This document shows, piece by piece, positions 49,083 through 63,121 of a stretch of DNA of 64,000 bases. This DNA is from Apostichopus japonicus. Taxonomy: Eukaryota > Echinodermata > Holothuroidea > Aspidochirotida > Stichopodidae. Under the pieces are notes generated by a model that saw only the letters and a program-made list of their open reading frames with translations, had not been told where the DNA came from and did not search any database. Made by a program: the position numbers and the translations under genes. The stretch lies in the NCBI RefSeq assembly GCF_037975245.1, contig NC_092563.1:23964960-24028959 (forward strand), written 5' to 3'. Positions within the stretch are counted from its first letter, which is position 1. Every line of letters begins with the position of its first letter.

Positions 49083-51345
49083 CGTTTCTTGGTGAAAAAA
49101 ATATGAAATGAAATATAAACCTCTGCTATGTAGAAAGTGTTTTTGTTCACTAATCATGTTTTTCAAATACTGATTATCCTATACTCATAACTGATGGTTT
49201 CCATAATGTGATGATCTTCATATCTATTTATTAACCTTCCAAAGACAGTTCAATGTCATCAGTGTTGGCCCCAAATGTTAGCACAGTGAAAATTGTTAGT
49301 CTTCAAAAGTACATTCTTTAAGATTCTAAACCTTCAAATCTCTGTCAGCAATTGAGGATTGTTTCGAATAGACCTGGCATTAAATATCTCAGATGTATAA
49401 CTACCGTTAGAGTGGTGGTAAAATGCTTGTTGGAGACTGAGCACGGTGGTGACCATTGTCTGACTTTCTAGCATACTTCTAGCATATTTGAGATTAATTG
49501 GGAACAATACTAACCAACCTTTAATATGTTAATATTTCATATGTTGGTATTTTTTATCGTATTCTTTAATGTATAACTTCATGTAGGACATTTGATGGTT
49601 TGTGATGTGAAGTTTCAACCTGCTTTCCATGAAATGATTAATTCAAACATGGTAATTAACCTACAAAGTGACTATTCTACAACCTGTGTATTAACCCAAC
49701 CATCAACTGATACAGATAGTGTGCTCTAGTATGCTCCAGTGAGTTCATATCAGTGTCAGCTACTAAAAAGGGCCCTTCATCTTTCTACAAATTTTGTTTA
49801 TCCTTTCCCTTTAGCTGAGGTCTCTCTCATTAAATTGTATAGGCCTTGACTGTTAAAGATCTGGGAGCCATGACTAAGCAAAGTGGGTTGGCACAATTTG
49901 GGGTTTAATTTTTAGTAATGGAAAACTGTACAATTCTACCATGTTATTGACTATCACAGCATATACTGACTGTATGTATTCGTGGACTGTGTTCTCTCTA
50001 ACACCCAACATGTATAATGCACTGAACTGTACAAAAATATCAGTACAGGTTGATATGAACATCTCTAGTCTAGTACATCCACACTAATTAAGTGAATTAT
50101 TAACAGTGCTGTAACATGTTGTACATGTATAATGTATGATGGTATATGGTAAATTTGTGATAGTAAGGGCATTTATGTTCTTTGAAAGGACAGTGGTGGT
50201 GGCATTCTTGCTGAGTTTGCTCAGTGGTGTAGTTGTATCCTTTAGCAATGTGATTTCATCAACGGTTTAACCAGATTCCACCAGAAATAAAACAAATATT
50301 ATACTTGCAAAGGTCGGGAGTTTAATAGCAAGAAGCAAGGAAAAACTTTCCTCAACTTCATGCATGCATTCAAGTTTACCGTATAATTCCGCTAAATGGG
50401 TGGAATGATCCACGAAAGGGTCTCCAAAGACAAACTTGATGTTTCTTAATTTTCCCTGTGGGAATTTTGGCCATTTTCGTTAAGGCTTTGTAGATAAAAC
50501 TTGCGATTGAAAAAGTGGTTGCAATTGGACCTTCGACCACAGCAATAACAGTGTCTATAGGTAGGTGCAGCTACATATGTATAACGCAGTACAAGAATTT
50601 AGGGAACACATGAAATTTCCATATTCTATATTGATATATAAACATCAATATTCATATCCACACAGATAATCATATGTCAGCAGTTGCTGTAACAATAAGC
50701 TGACGAATTTTTTCCCCATGATCGATTGTAATTAGTTTCCTTGAAGAATGCACAGCCAAGTTGAGGCAAGCAAAATACTGCACTGGAATATATATTGACT
50801 CTAATCTGTAGTTATTTGCAATATCACCACGTCATATAATAATGTGCTTTAATACATTGCTATGTATTGCCATGACAGTCATGTGACCATTTTCCCATTA
50901 AACGTAATGACATGAAAATTGTCAAATTAAAATCTCCATGGAGACGTGCCACATACCTCATACAGTTTGCTTGGGTTGATACAGTAATCCTATACGGCAA
51001 TGATCTCACTGCAGGATAACATGAGTTTAGTCGTTAGAGTAAATTGCTATTGCTAGTTATGAGTAAAAATAATTCATATTAGTACATGATTAAACATCAA
51101 GATGATCAGAACAACTACATATATTTGATTGTGTTTTCTCAGTGTACTAATAGATGGCCAGTTTGCTAAGTAAGGAGGAGTTTGAACTGTACCAATATTT
51201 GCATTATCATAAGGATGTGAACGTTGTTTATAGAGGACAGGTTTTGTAAATAAACTCTTTTCCGGGTAGTACCATCCAGCCATGATATGGTTCATCATGT
51301 TAGCAGTTCTGTCTCACAATTTAGTGAATAATGAAGTGCTGGACA
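49083..51345. other. Intergenic, no gene seen
   Basis: AT-rich. A segment at about 50248-50290 (CAATGTGATTTCATCAACGG...CAGATTCCA) is related to one in PFDN4 intron 1 (about 3470-3515). No splice-bounded coding sequence. Confidence 0.45.
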
Positions 51346-51712
51346 TTAATTTAATTGATGAAATGGTATTAATGAAGGGAGTTGTCCCTGTTGCTTAATT
51401 AATGAAATGATATTCATAAAGGGAGTTGTGCCTGTTGCTTAATTAATGAAATGATATTTATTCAGGGATTTGTCCCTGTTGCTTAATTAATGAATGATAT
51501 ACATAAACGAAGTTGTCCCTGTTGCTTAATTAATGAAAAGATATTCATAAAGGGAGTCGTCCCTTTTAGTTTAATTAATATAATGATATTCATCAAGGGA
51601 ATTGTCCCTTTGCTTAATTAATGAAAAGATATTCATAAAGGGAGTTGTCCCTTTTGCTTAATTTATGTAAAAGATATTCATAAAGGGAGTTGTCCCTGTC
51701 GCTTAATTAAGC
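51346..51712. repeat. Minisatellite, about 44-47 bp unit
   Basis: Eight or nine copies of TTAATTAATGAAATGATATT-CATAAAGGGAGTTGTCCCTG-TTGC with small differences in length and base. The unit has an internal GGGAGTTGTCCC palindrome. Confidence 0.92.
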
Positions 51713-54533
51713 TCAAACTGGTTCTCCTACATGGAACCGTTGATAATTTTCTAATGTGTAATATATAGTAATACAAATTGGCACACCACAATTTAGATAC
51801 TACTCAACGTAGGTTATGATAAATCAAACCCACTTCTTACCTTGTATTTCCCTTTATCTTTAGTGAACATTGTCTACATGTCAGCATGTCGCTACTTTAT
51901 ATCAAGTTTTACATTTCACATGAACCGGACCGAGAATCGACAGATTTGCTCCAAGCTATGTGACGAACATTTTGTTGAAGTGATATTTTTCTCAGGTCTA
52001 CCTTCAAATTTCCTCTCGTTCTTGCTGTCCATGTTTGATAAGGAAATAAAATGCTGTGAATTGTTTTGGCCTCAAAAGACAGACGAAAGATAAAGGAAGA
52101 AAAAGAAGGGGAAAAAAATAGTTAAAATCAAGATCCTTATGTTCAGGAAAGATGAAAAAGAGCTCTATGGATGAAATCTTACTGATTAAGGGGGGGGGGG
52201 GGGGAGGGGGGTGGTCATCAGTGTTCAATTTCAAGAATACTTGTTGGGTTGATGTGAATTTAATGATCTGCCGATGCGACTGTTAAACAGAGGGAAGAAT
52301 CTCGCAAAGGATTCGGCAATGTGAGTCATATTTGTGAGATTAACATCTATGGCCGTATCAGTTTCATAGCCTTAAGGACTGAAATGCGAGAACGTGACTG
52401 CAATTAAGTCCTCTTTTTGTCAGTCCCAGAATTTAATACAGGGGGGGGGAGGGTAGGGGGGAGAGGAGAGAGTTGGACCCAATCAATCTATTTTGAGGTA
52501 TCAATGCCATATTGACAGTTACTAAAAATAGCGCTATGTTTTTTGTCACTGCTTGCCTTTTTTAGACAGTTTTAGGAATTATTGCATCGTAAATGGAATT
52601 ATGCTGCATTTCTCATTCAAAAAAGGGAAACTGCCTGGAGGTTCCTTCAGAGATATGAAATAATATTAAGATTCACCAAAGATTATTAACGAGCACCCTA
52701 TTTTTAATTCTATGATCTATGTAATAATTAGACAAAACTGGATACCCCCCTCAGTTTTGTTGCTAAGAGTGATTTGTTTGACTTTGTATCTGACCTTCTA
52801 TCATCAAGAACGTAAAATGACTTTGAAATTATTTCACTTTCGTGAGTCACGACTAAGTAAAGAGCCAGTTTTGTTAAACTGAAAGTATGAGTTAAGTCCC
52901 TCCTTTTTTGTTTCCCTGAGAATTTCACTTGGCAGATGTGTAGTAGGAACCTTTAAACAGCACAGGTGGGACCATGAGTACATTCTTTGGTTTGATCCAC
53001 ACCAAAAGTCTGCTACAAAATTTGCTTTGCTCATGTTTGCAAGTTTACATGTAAAACAATTTTGAACACTGTAGCTAACATTTCAATAGTCATGACTATA
53101 AATGTTAATAACAAATGCCTAACAATGGTCAAAGAATATTTGATGATGCAAGTGATGATGTAAGTTTTTGAAAGATTGTGTTCATTTTTAAACATCTTTT
53201 TGTGGGGGACACTGTATAGTCCCTTTAATATTTATGATTTAAATGAGTTTATTTCTAGTTTTTCATACAGTAGGTAATTCAAAATGCAGCTTTTTTGGTT
53301 GGATTTGTAGAAATTTTTTAATTTTTTAAGCCTTGGTAGTTTTGCATTGTCTGAACAAATTATTGAATAGTACTGATGTTGTTGTGTTGTTTTAGTTTTA
53401 GAAGTGTGCACACATTTTGGCATAGATATATGTATTATTAGCTATCATATGCAGTTGGTGCTTTCTGAACCCTGCTGTGAAATTTTGTTCATTTTGTTCT
53501 CTTCCAAGAAATAAATAGTTTGTTTTTATACCAGTATTCATGATTGATAAATAAACTACAGTCGAACAATACATTGTTTATAAACACCTGATGATTTTAA
53601 ATTGTATTCTTGGAAAGTTGTGCCTGTTATTATAGAAATGATTAGTCGTTTTGTTAAATTTTATATAACTACTTCATTGCAAACCACTCTTGCAAACTAA
53701 CTCGTTTGCTCTTTTACTAGTTTTACTGGTAAAAGTTTACTTTTTACCGTAACATGTTTACCGTAACGGGTATAAAAGTTTACCCTGATTGGGCAGCAGT
53801 ACTTTTATTAGTTTTTGCTCGTTTACTAGTGTCACAATGAAAATCTAACTAGATTAAACAAAAAATTTGAGGAGGCAAAATGGTTTTAAGTCATCAAAAT
53901 AATCTCCATAACCAGTGAACCATACAACATACACCAGTCACCATGACTACCAGATAATATAGACAATCATACATGTATATGAAGTGAATTTCACCCTCTA
54001 GTGACCTCAGTGCATTTACAACTTGTCAAAGACTGACTTGTCAAAAACCAAAAGAATTATGAAGGACTGGTAAATAAGGTTGCTTTGACTTTTGTTTGGA
54101 TAAACTTCTGGTCACGGATATTTGCCAGTAGTTCAGCCTATATGTAGTTCTTAAACGAACAGCTCAGAGTACACGTGTTACATCCTCATGAAGGAAATGT
54201 AGAATCCATTGCAAACAGTGCAGAAAATTTCTGACAGAGACTAACATTTCTGCGAAAATCAGTGATTCATATTTAATGACACATTTATCTCATTCATCTT
54301 TGGATTCAAGAAAATTGTAAAAGATTTATGAATCATACTCTCTGGAACTTGTTCGTCAAATTTCATGGAAGTACCCTCAATGTTTCATTCCCCAACATTG
54401 AATAGTTTACTTGTAGGTCCTGGAGTCATGATTAATTTCTTAAATAAATTTAAAAAAATAAAAACAAGAAAAAAATATTAAAAAAATATTAAAAAAAAAA
54501 AAAAATCAGCCAATTTACCCTGACTGGTCTTAC
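51713..54533. other. Intergenic, no gene seen
   Basis: AT-rich with G-rich runs at about 52190-52212 and 52440-52465. An open frame at 51842-52093 follows a TTTATCTTTAG but has no recognisable content. 54430-54505 is A-rich. Confidence 0.4.
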
Positions 54534-54571
54534 CTGTCTCCTCCTTGACTCGTCCTTCGACTGCACGCTTT
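54534..54571 (-). CDS. Candidate internal exon, unidentified
   Basis: On the minus strand a 38-nt segment lies between GTTGGACAG and GTAAGA, both good splice signals. One frame reads KRAVEGRVKEET, a charged coding-like peptide. It is CpG-richer than its AT-rich surroundings. Too short to identify, and the splice signals could be chance. Confidence 0.3.
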
Positions 54572-55374
54572 CTGTCCAACAAATAAGCCCAAATAATATA
54601 AAAAAAAGGATTAAAGGTAGAGAGTGTGACAGAAAATAATCAAATATTTGTCAAAGACCAGCAAGAGAAGAGAGACATTTTGAAGTTAATTTTACAAGAA
54701 CCATTATTTATTGTGAGCTTTTAATCAATCCCTCTCTCTCATTTAATCTCCTCATTTGATATGTACAAGTGAAACAAAGAACTTCCATCAAGGTAGTGAC
54801 TTGAGGCATACTTTTACCTATTTACAATGGCTTTTTAATAATCCTAATTTACAGTCTTATTTTACTACAGTAATGCTACTTTTTTTTTTCTTCTTCTTTC
54901 ATTTGTAAAATAATTTATAGTACCATTTAACACAAAGATGAGAAAGGGAAAAAAAAGACTGGTGTTGTTCGTATACTGTAGTTCCAATGTGTACAGCTAC
55001 CCCTGAAGTACATGAACCCACCAATGCATCCTGCATATAAACCTATGGTTGATATGGTAAAAATCAAACCCTAACAAGTTAAGGTTAATGGATTATATTA
55101 AAGTTCTCATTGATTCCACTATTGTGTATCATCATCAACTAGAATTCTTTTGGTCGCCAGCTAGACCAGCTGATTCTCTCATCAGCCAATAATATATCTG
55201 CCCCCCCCTCCCCCACCACCTCTAACTAAACACTTTCCCAAACAAATCTAAAACAAGCATTCTGAAATTTAATACATGCATGTTATACCAAAGATCCATT
55301 CAGTATAGTTTTCACAGTTAACTCAAACCCATTCTGTAGTAACATGATACTTTCATTACACTAGTATGATACTT

Positions 55375-55995
55375 GACATACTGCTGTTATACTAGAGTGG
55401 TACATGGGACTAGTATGGTACCTGCATGGTACATGATACTGGTACGGTACTGGTACAGTGCCTGCATGGTACTGGTATGGTACCTGCATGGTGCATGATA
55501 CTGGTATGGAACCTGCATGGTACTGGTATTTGGTACCTGCATCGTGCATGGCACATGATAATAGTATGGTACTTGCATGGTACATGATACTGGTATGGTA
55601 CTTGTATGATACATGATACTGGTATGGTACCTGCATGGTACTGGTATGGTACCTGCATGGCGCATGGCACTCACATGATGCTAGTATGGTACCTGCATGA
55701 CACATGGCACTTACATGATACTTAGCTGGCACCCGCATGGTGCTCACATGGTGTTTCCATAATAGTCCACATTGTACCTAACTACATGGTACTTCCATGA
55801 TACTACTACTATGGTACCTACCTGGTACAACGTACTTGCAAATGCTTGTCTGGTACGTGCATATTCACATGATATTTCCATGACACTAGTAAGGTACCTA
55901 CATGGTACACAACATGTATTTCCATGATGCTAGTATGGTACCAGTATCATTCATGGTATGTCAATAACGCTTATCCAGTACCTGCATCATAAATG
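55375..55995. repeat. Degenerate GGTACCTGCATGGTA-type minisatellite
   Basis: Irregular reiteration of CTGGTATGGTACCTGCATGG and ACATGATACT words at spacings of about 15-30 bp, decaying to the right. It creates three overlapping Tyr/His/Ser-rich frames on the minus strand that are repeat artefacts. Confidence 0.9.
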
Positions 55996-57160
55996 GTACC
56001 TTCATGATTATGCAATTTATACTGCCCAAATGAAGCATACCACCAGTGTCTGAGGGTTATCAATGACTAAGATTTCAAGGAAATGAAAATACTAAAACCG
56101 AAAATTCAAGAATGACTAAGAATTAAAAAAGAAAAGAGAAAAGTACTAAAACTGACTAAACTTGATGAAACTACAGCACTAAAAACAATTATTTTTAATT
56201 TTGTTATAACAATCTGTCGTTAATAACCAACATTGCAGTAGGCTTCCAACTGCAGTTGTATAAATTTAGTAATTTGAGAAAACCTGCAAATTCCTTTACG
56301 GGAAGTATAAAAGAAATCAGAGACCTTAAGAAAACATGGTTTTATTTCAAGCTAGCTTTTAAAATTACAGTCACAGAGTTCATAAACCTAGCGCTTGTCT
56401 TAGATGTGATAACAGGAAGCCATACCGGTAAACCCAAGAAGCATTAGGAGCCTATAAAAACAGGAAACCAGTGGCATATATACTAACAAATCAGTCAGGA
56501 TCAGAGCAAACTACCGCACTTGCCAACATGACATGCTATACAGTAAAAAGTGTTTCAAGTAAAACCAATGCACAAGATACTACATGGGAAGATGTGTGTG
56601 GATGTGGGGAAGGGAAGACCACTTACATGTCTCCACTGTATGTAAGCAAGCAATTCCATCATCGCAAGATCTAACGTCACTATTTACATACAGAGCCAGT
56701 GTGTGTGTGTGAATTCTACACATATTAGTGTTAGACCAACATATGAACTACATCAGGAGATAGCAAACAGGCTCTTGTTGCCATGACAACCAAATGTTTT
56801 TCTCCTTAGTGTTCCTAATGCACAAAACATGTTGTAGGTTCCATGTTAACCGGTCTGTGTGCTTTGTGGTTGGAACTATACTAGTCTATTGCAAACATAA
56901 GTGAAATATTTGTCACATTTTTAAGAGTAGAGTCACATGTGTTAATAGCTATACATTGCCAGGATACAAGTACTCTAATACTCTTAGAGCTAGCCAAACA
57001 TAGTCATAAGCTATGAATGTGTGAAAAAATTATTACATTATTTAACATCTTGTTTATGGTAAGTAAAACACCATTCTTTCCAGGGTACAGCATCATAGCA
57101 TAAACACTAGCCGAGCAATAATGAAATCTTTGTATAACACAAGGACCTTCACACACAAGG
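55996..57160. other. Intergenic or intronic, no gene seen
   Basis: AT-rich, with a short (GT)n at about 56697-56710. Short open frames at 56256-56447 and 56471-56674 are unsupported. Confidence 0.4.
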
Positions 57161-57162
57161 AC

Positions 57163-57294
57163 CTTGACACACCAGGCCATGGCCTCGCCAACATTATCCA
57201 CAGCAATGTTCTTCATGTAAGCATGGTGGTTGCCACGAAAGGTGATAATATCAACACCTCTGAACATTGGTCTGACACCTGTGTTTTCAATACC
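57163..57294 (-). CDS. Candidate coding exon, unidentified protein
   Basis: On the minus strand, after TGTATTTTCAG, 44 codons in phase 0 read GIENTGVRPMFRGVDIITFR, continuing GNHHAYMKNIAVDNVGEAMA and WCVK, with a GTCCTT donor-like end at 57162. The composition is balanced and unlike the Phe/Ile/Tyr-rich chance frames nearby. I do not recognise the family. The donor is weak, and the open frame actually runs on to 57004. It could also be a degenerate exon. Confidence 0.42.
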
Positions 57295-57557
57295 CTGAAA
57301 ATACACTTCACACCAAAGTAAAGCCAGGTATTAACTTCTTGATTCTGTCCTTCCCCCACCCCCTTCCCCCCCCCCCCACCTCCACCATTCTTAGATAATA
57401 TGACAGCTTTTTACATAATACTCAACGTCTGCTAATCAAGAAAATGACTGTGTTTCAGGTTTGTCCCTACAATGTACAAACCAAACAAACATCTTGCAGT
57501 TTTATGTTTAATGACCTTTGTGGTGTTTACCATGCAGAAGATAGTAGACACACTAAC

Positions 57558-57588
57558 CAGGGAGTTGTTATGGAATAACAACTCCCTG
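57558..57588. repeat. Perfect 13-bp inverted repeat with 5-nt loop
   Basis: CAGGGAGTTGTTA, loop TGGAA, then TAACAACTCCCTG. No U-run follows and no gene context is known, so no function is assigned. Confidence 0.85.
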
Positions 57589-57874
57589 CTGCACTAACAC
57601 CTACTGTACGATGTAAGGTATCTGGGTAATTAGCCTACACAGTGGTAACTGCAGTAGTCCTACCTATGACATTGCACAAAATATGTTCTGTCCTTGATAA
57701 AAAAAAAACTGAATTCCTAAAAATGCTTTTCAACAAATCTCTACAGGATATCGACAGCAATTACCTTTATGGACGACTACGGGAGTTGTGTGTATATTCA
57801 AGCTGGGAGAAGAGGTTAATGTCTTCATGCTACAAGAAAACATGGCAGGATGAAAATGATAGGACGTATACGAA

Positions 57875-58440
57875 TATACTTAATCATCTCATTAACATAT
57901 TGAATGTTACTGCGAATCAACAAGAAAGAACGTCGTATAAATCACATCACCAGCTCTTTCATATCCCTGTTTTCGTTTCTGGCTGAAGTAATAACAGTAC
58001 TTGATATATCCCTGTCAGGGTGACTACTTAATAACTTCATTTACAAATCGAAAGTTACTGAGATTCAGAAAAACAGGAAGAGTTTAAAAATGATATCACC
58101 AGCTCTCCCCTTTCTCATGTTGGCTGAAGTTATAACAGTACTTGACATCTCTGTCTTTAGGGTAACTACTTAATACCGTCATTAATAAATTGAAAGTTAC
58201 TGAGAATCGGAAAAAACAACAGCTTAAGAATGATATCACCAGCTCCCCACTGCTTTCTCATGTTGGCTGCAGCTATAACAGTACTTAATATCTCCATGGT
58301 AACTAGAAGTATGGCAGAATGAAATGTCAGTCTATAAATACCCAATAAAATCATTAACATATCGAACGTTAGTGCGAATCAGCAACTACAACAACTACAA
58401 AATATCTTACAAATGATATCACCAGAAGTTGTCATATATT
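57875..58440 (+). repeat. Degenerate tandem repeat, about 140-180 bp unit, four copies
   Basis: Reiterated order ATGATATCACCAGCTC, TCTCATGTTGGCTGAAGT, ATAACAGTACTTGA, GTAACTACTTAATA, AATTGAAAGTTACTGAGAAT. The ATCACCAG anchors fall near 57946, 58094, 58234 and 58418. It overlaps the 3' end of an unsupported 114-codon open frame (57642-57986). Confidence 0.75.
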
Positions 58441-59725
58441 CTTCCTTATTCTTTGTTTTTGCTTTTTACTTTAAAACTTCAAAGTCCTGTTAATCAAAGT
58501 TAACTTTTGATGGACAGAATTCATGCAATGACTATTAAATCTGATCCATTATCCTATTGCTGAGAGAATCTTGCAATCACATCAGACCACAAACACAGCA
58601 AGTGTCTTGGTCATAGACAGAACAGCCTGCCAAGCCTAATGTATTTTGAGTTACAATGGATTCAAAACATACATCTCAAAATGTTTCTCTCAGTTTCAAA
58701 TAACCACCACATGGGACAAAAGACTAATCTGTCGATAAATCCCAGCGGGGACTTTTGATATAAGAAACATCAGAAAATTACTTGTCTTATTTTGGCACCT
58801 TGTTAAATAACCCAAGGTTTCTAATCATTCCAAAATCCATACTATCCAATCAATTCAATAGAGCAATGATATGTTATTAGATATCACTTCAATTCTACGG
58901 ATATTCATAATGTATGATATGCTGGATACAGTTTATTATATCGATATTAATATATCTTGTCCTGAGTAAAACCGTCACCATAATGTCCTTTAATGTGTCT
59001 TATCTTTCCAAAACAAGACAAAAAATTGACATGCAAATAACAAGAAGCATAAATACACATTTATGTCCCTTTTCCACTTGCATCAATGGAGTCAATATTC
59101 TTCACATGGGTGAAACCATGATTGGTGGATAAAAAGAAGGCATATTCTAATCATGCATTTGTAGTACAGAAATTGCGAGAAAAAAAAATGCAAATGTACT
59201 TTGAAAAGCTTGAAACAGAAAAGTATCCTGTATTATTAAAGCGATAAGATCAACAAGATGGTTTAAAAATAGTCCATTTCTTTGTAGTTTATACAAGATA
59301 TTACATCTACATTATTAACATCGATACATTACACAAGTTGCAAATCAAACAAAATATATCTCTGTTGCACACACACCAAAATTGCGCTGTTCTTTTTCTA
59401 TCTTTTTGCTCCGTGAAATCTGAAGCAATGGCACTACAAAAACATGGGACGCAACTGAAGTTCAAAAGCTAAACGACTACTTTAAACAAAGAGAAACACA
59501 TCTAGACAAATATAAATAAAATATAGAATCATCAAAAGAAAATTTGAAAGAAACGAGAAAAGAAAATCGACAAATGCTATTCATATTAGTCTCAAAATAA
59601 TTGATAATTTCATCAATACTATTTTACTATGAGAGCCAGCCAATTTCCAAACCCAACATGACATTATTGTTTCCCCAAAACTTAATTTTATGGGGAATTT
59701 ATGAATGAAAATACTTTACCCATTT
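58441..59725. other. Intergenic or intronic, nothing recognised
   Basis: AT-rich; no exon, tRNA or repeat structure noted. Confidence 0.4.
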
Positions 59726-59821
59726 CCAGACTTCGTATACCTAACCTACTGGGGGCGCTGTGCTGAAACATTACCAATTTAGTATCTTAGGTAGGATGAG
59801 AAAAGTGCATAAGAAGTCTGG
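59726..59821. mobile_element. Possible small MITE (96 bp)
   Basis: Termini CCAGACTTCGTATACC and GTGCATAAGAAGTCTGG are inverted complements over 9 perfect bases, 13 or 14 of 16 in all. CTAACCTAC and GTAGG words are further inside. No clear target duplication, so the mobile-element call is tentative. Confidence 0.4.
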
Positions 59822-59824
59822 AGA

Positions 59825-62800
59825 CAGGTAAGACTGAAGGGAAGTCACTTTTTTATTTTGAAAGTAGATCAGTTTTTTTCTCTTTTTATCAAGTCTGACT
59901 GTATCATAACTAGCAATCACTATGCGGTTGCACCAGCATTGGTTTTACGGTTAGTTGTTGAATCACAGTAATCACAGAGTGAGGATGTCATGAGAAGACA
60001 TGTAAGTGGAGTGAATTTATCATCTATGTGTAGTTTAGTATCATCATCCTCTAATATGTCTGCCTCAATCAGTAAAATAAACTGAATAAGTAGCTTGTAA
60101 TGGCATGCAAATTCCTCTCCTCTGGTATTTTAAAATGCCAACATTACTGGAAATACAAACCTTCTATCCCTCGGGGCGTAAGACTCAACGACTCCTAATA
60201 CATTTCAAAAACATCGACATGATTTAGAAATTAATTCTATTTGTCACAAGGAAATGACTGGCATAGGTTAACTGTGCTCTTGAACAGTCAAAGCACATAA
60301 CGTCATGATTCTTGGAAAAATAAAACAAAAATACAATTAAGCCAGCCCTCTAAACTGTATAACATCGTGTTAATAGCGGGTGGTTTTTCTCCAATTATCC
60401 AATGCGATTTATCGCAGAATTAATCAGTTTACCACGTGTATGCATAATATGATAAGGCAATTGTGTCATCACATCTTATCACACAGCTGACATACTTCAG
60501 TCAATATTCATATTTACCTATTAATCACTGTTTATTTATAGACATACATGTAACACTCATGTTCATTGCATTGCCTTGTCAACTGCAGAGTAGTTAACCA
60601 AAGGAGTACTAGGAAAAGACTGATCAAAGCTCAACGTGGGAAAAGATTTAAAGGATGACTTTGGAAAGAATTTTACCCTTGATATGTCATAGTACCTTTA
60701 TTTTATTATTTATTGTTTTAAATATGCTATATCTCAGGAATGCTCCTTTAAGGGTTCAATGAATGATGACTGTGGCTTTTAGTGCAGGCCTAAAAAGGTT
60801 GATGTTTAATATCTTGTTTTATAAGGTGTAATAATTCTTCCAAAAACATGTCTTTCGAACTTCATATGAACATTACAGAACATCCTTGGATGACATTCAA
60901 CACCATATGTCCTTGATGCAATTTTTAATGCATTGTAAACATGTCATTAGCGACCATAAAAACTTGTTATCTTATCCCATTGCTTTTTTGTGTGGCATAT
61001 GAAGAACTGACATCATAGTCTTTATGTGTTAGAATAAGTAATCCAGCCAATTCTATTGATGAGCCTCAAATGTTTAAAGGATCATTTCTCAAAAAATATA
61101 AAAGGGGTATAGAAATACCACTGGACTACTAGCAGTGTTTTCTAAACTTCATTTTGTGCCTTATGGCAAAATAGGGAAATAAACGCAAATTCTGAATTTT
61201 CAGTCACATCACAGTATATGGTAAAATACTGTTATGTCTCAATGGACCTTTCCCTAATTTTCTTGTGTACCTAGATCATGTATTTTGCAAAAAGGCCCGA
61301 CATTTGATTGACGACACAACTTTGTAATTTATACTTGATACTGTCAACATGATGCTTCTGGGAGAAAGCCCGAGTCTAACTTGATAAACAGCTTGATCTT
61401 AAAATACCCACGACTAATCGGAATTAAATAATCATTTTAAACTCTTGTCACGTTCAACTTTCCCATTACACATTAATCATGGTAATATCTCACATCGCCA
61501 GGTACTAATTAAACCATTATTTTGGTTTGTTTACATACCAGCAGTACCTCGCACACACAAAGTCATGGCAATGAACTGACATTCCCATAATCTGTCGCTA
61601 CACAGACGGGTCAAATTCCTGCTGACACTGATAGTTTTAACATCAACGACCCGTGCATACATCAAATAGTTTTCTTGCAGATCCAGCTATCTTCCATCGG
61701 TCATGTGGCATTAAGCTACCTTAAGCCTCCCAAAAAAGTGGAATTTGACGGGAAAAATATACTCTGAGATGCTGTTCTAGAATTTCGAGAGATGTAGATT
61801 GGATGAAAGTCCTAACAACCAATGTAAAACCTGTATTATCTGAAGAGTGAATTCTCCCCCCCCCCCCCAATTTCAGGTGACTGACGTATAATCATTCACT
61901 TTACAAAATTTGTAACAAGGAAGATCTTGCCGAGACTTTCAACCGAATGAGAAGCAAATGATTTCGTCAGAGAAATACAACAGTTGCTCTCGCTTTGTAG
62001 CTTACACTTTCATGTAACTTGCTACAAACGTACCGCAGCGGAGGTAAAATATATATTCCTCGAGCAATCATCTAGGAATGAAACTCCTATTAGGACTTAA
62101 CACATGCAGCAACGGTTTAATTCCTCAGGGTATCAATCCCTCCCGATCCCCTACTGTCAACTCCAGTGGTTCTAAAGATAACCTGGTCTTCTCTCTCCAA
62201 TCAGTGAAACGTTTAAGTGAATTAATCCACTGGCCCAGATATCTCTACTATAGCTCAATTAATTCTCTCTCTCTCGTGGCATTTAGTACTCTTGCCCAGG
62301 TACAATTCAACAGACCGACGACCAACCAATAGGTATTACAGAGTTGACCTGCATTTTATAATACTGAATCAGACACAGCAGGAATGGAGGAAGAAGATGA
62401 TGTGTAAATGCTCTGCTGGAAAATTATTTTCAGAGATTCTGTTTGAGGGGTGCTTGAGGGCAGTATTTTAAACAGGCTTGGGGTTCAAGACAGCTGAGTA
62501 AATAGATACTTTATTTGAATTTATTTAATTCAGAATTTTGAGTTCAAATAGGTCATCAAGAGATCAAAACTATTCCAAGGAGCATTTATGAATTATGAAG
62601 CAGATATTTTGATTGTGATGAAGTTTGTGACCCCATCCCCAATCTTTTTACTCATGATTCAGATTCCAAAAGCAACATGAATTTGTCTTCTTTACAAATC
62701 AGCACTTATCAAAAATCATTAATACATACTAAAGAACAAATGACTGAATCTTCATGGTACATTGTTTTATATACTAACTTTTGCTTTTATAACCAGAAGG

Positions 62801-63105
62801 TTAGAGGGTGGGGGGGGGGGGGGGAAGGGGGCATGATGGTAAACAAGCATAGGATGCTCAAGAATAAATTCCCAGGGTAAAAAATCAGCTTTACCAGTTT
62901 TAAAGTAATTGCTCTGTTATTTCTGACTGCATTCCTGCTTTCACGATAACACCCAGTATGCCACATCACATGAAAGCCATTAACAGAACCGAACGAAAGT
63001 CTTGCGGACGAATCATGTACAACTACAAGAGGCAACCGTCCGCAAGGTTTTCATCGCCGATGTACTTTGCTGTCATCGTAATTAAAATGCTGCAGTAAAT
63101 CAGAG
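59825..63105. other. Intergenic or intronic, nothing recognised
   Basis: AT-rich with poly-C (about 61857-61868) and poly-G (about 62810-62825) tracts. Open frames such as 62078-62332 have no splice or homology support. Confidence 0.4.
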
Positions 63106-63121
63106 ACTGGGGTGACTTACG

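Noticed and set aside
55361-55747. 128-codon minus-strand open frame rich in Tyr, His and Ser
   Set aside because: It is produced by the GGTACCTGCATGGTA-type minisatellite, and three frames are open at once.
57642-57986. 114-codon plus-strand open frame
   Set aside because: Its 3' third is part of a degenerate tandem repeat that is not open in the other copies, and no homology was recognised.
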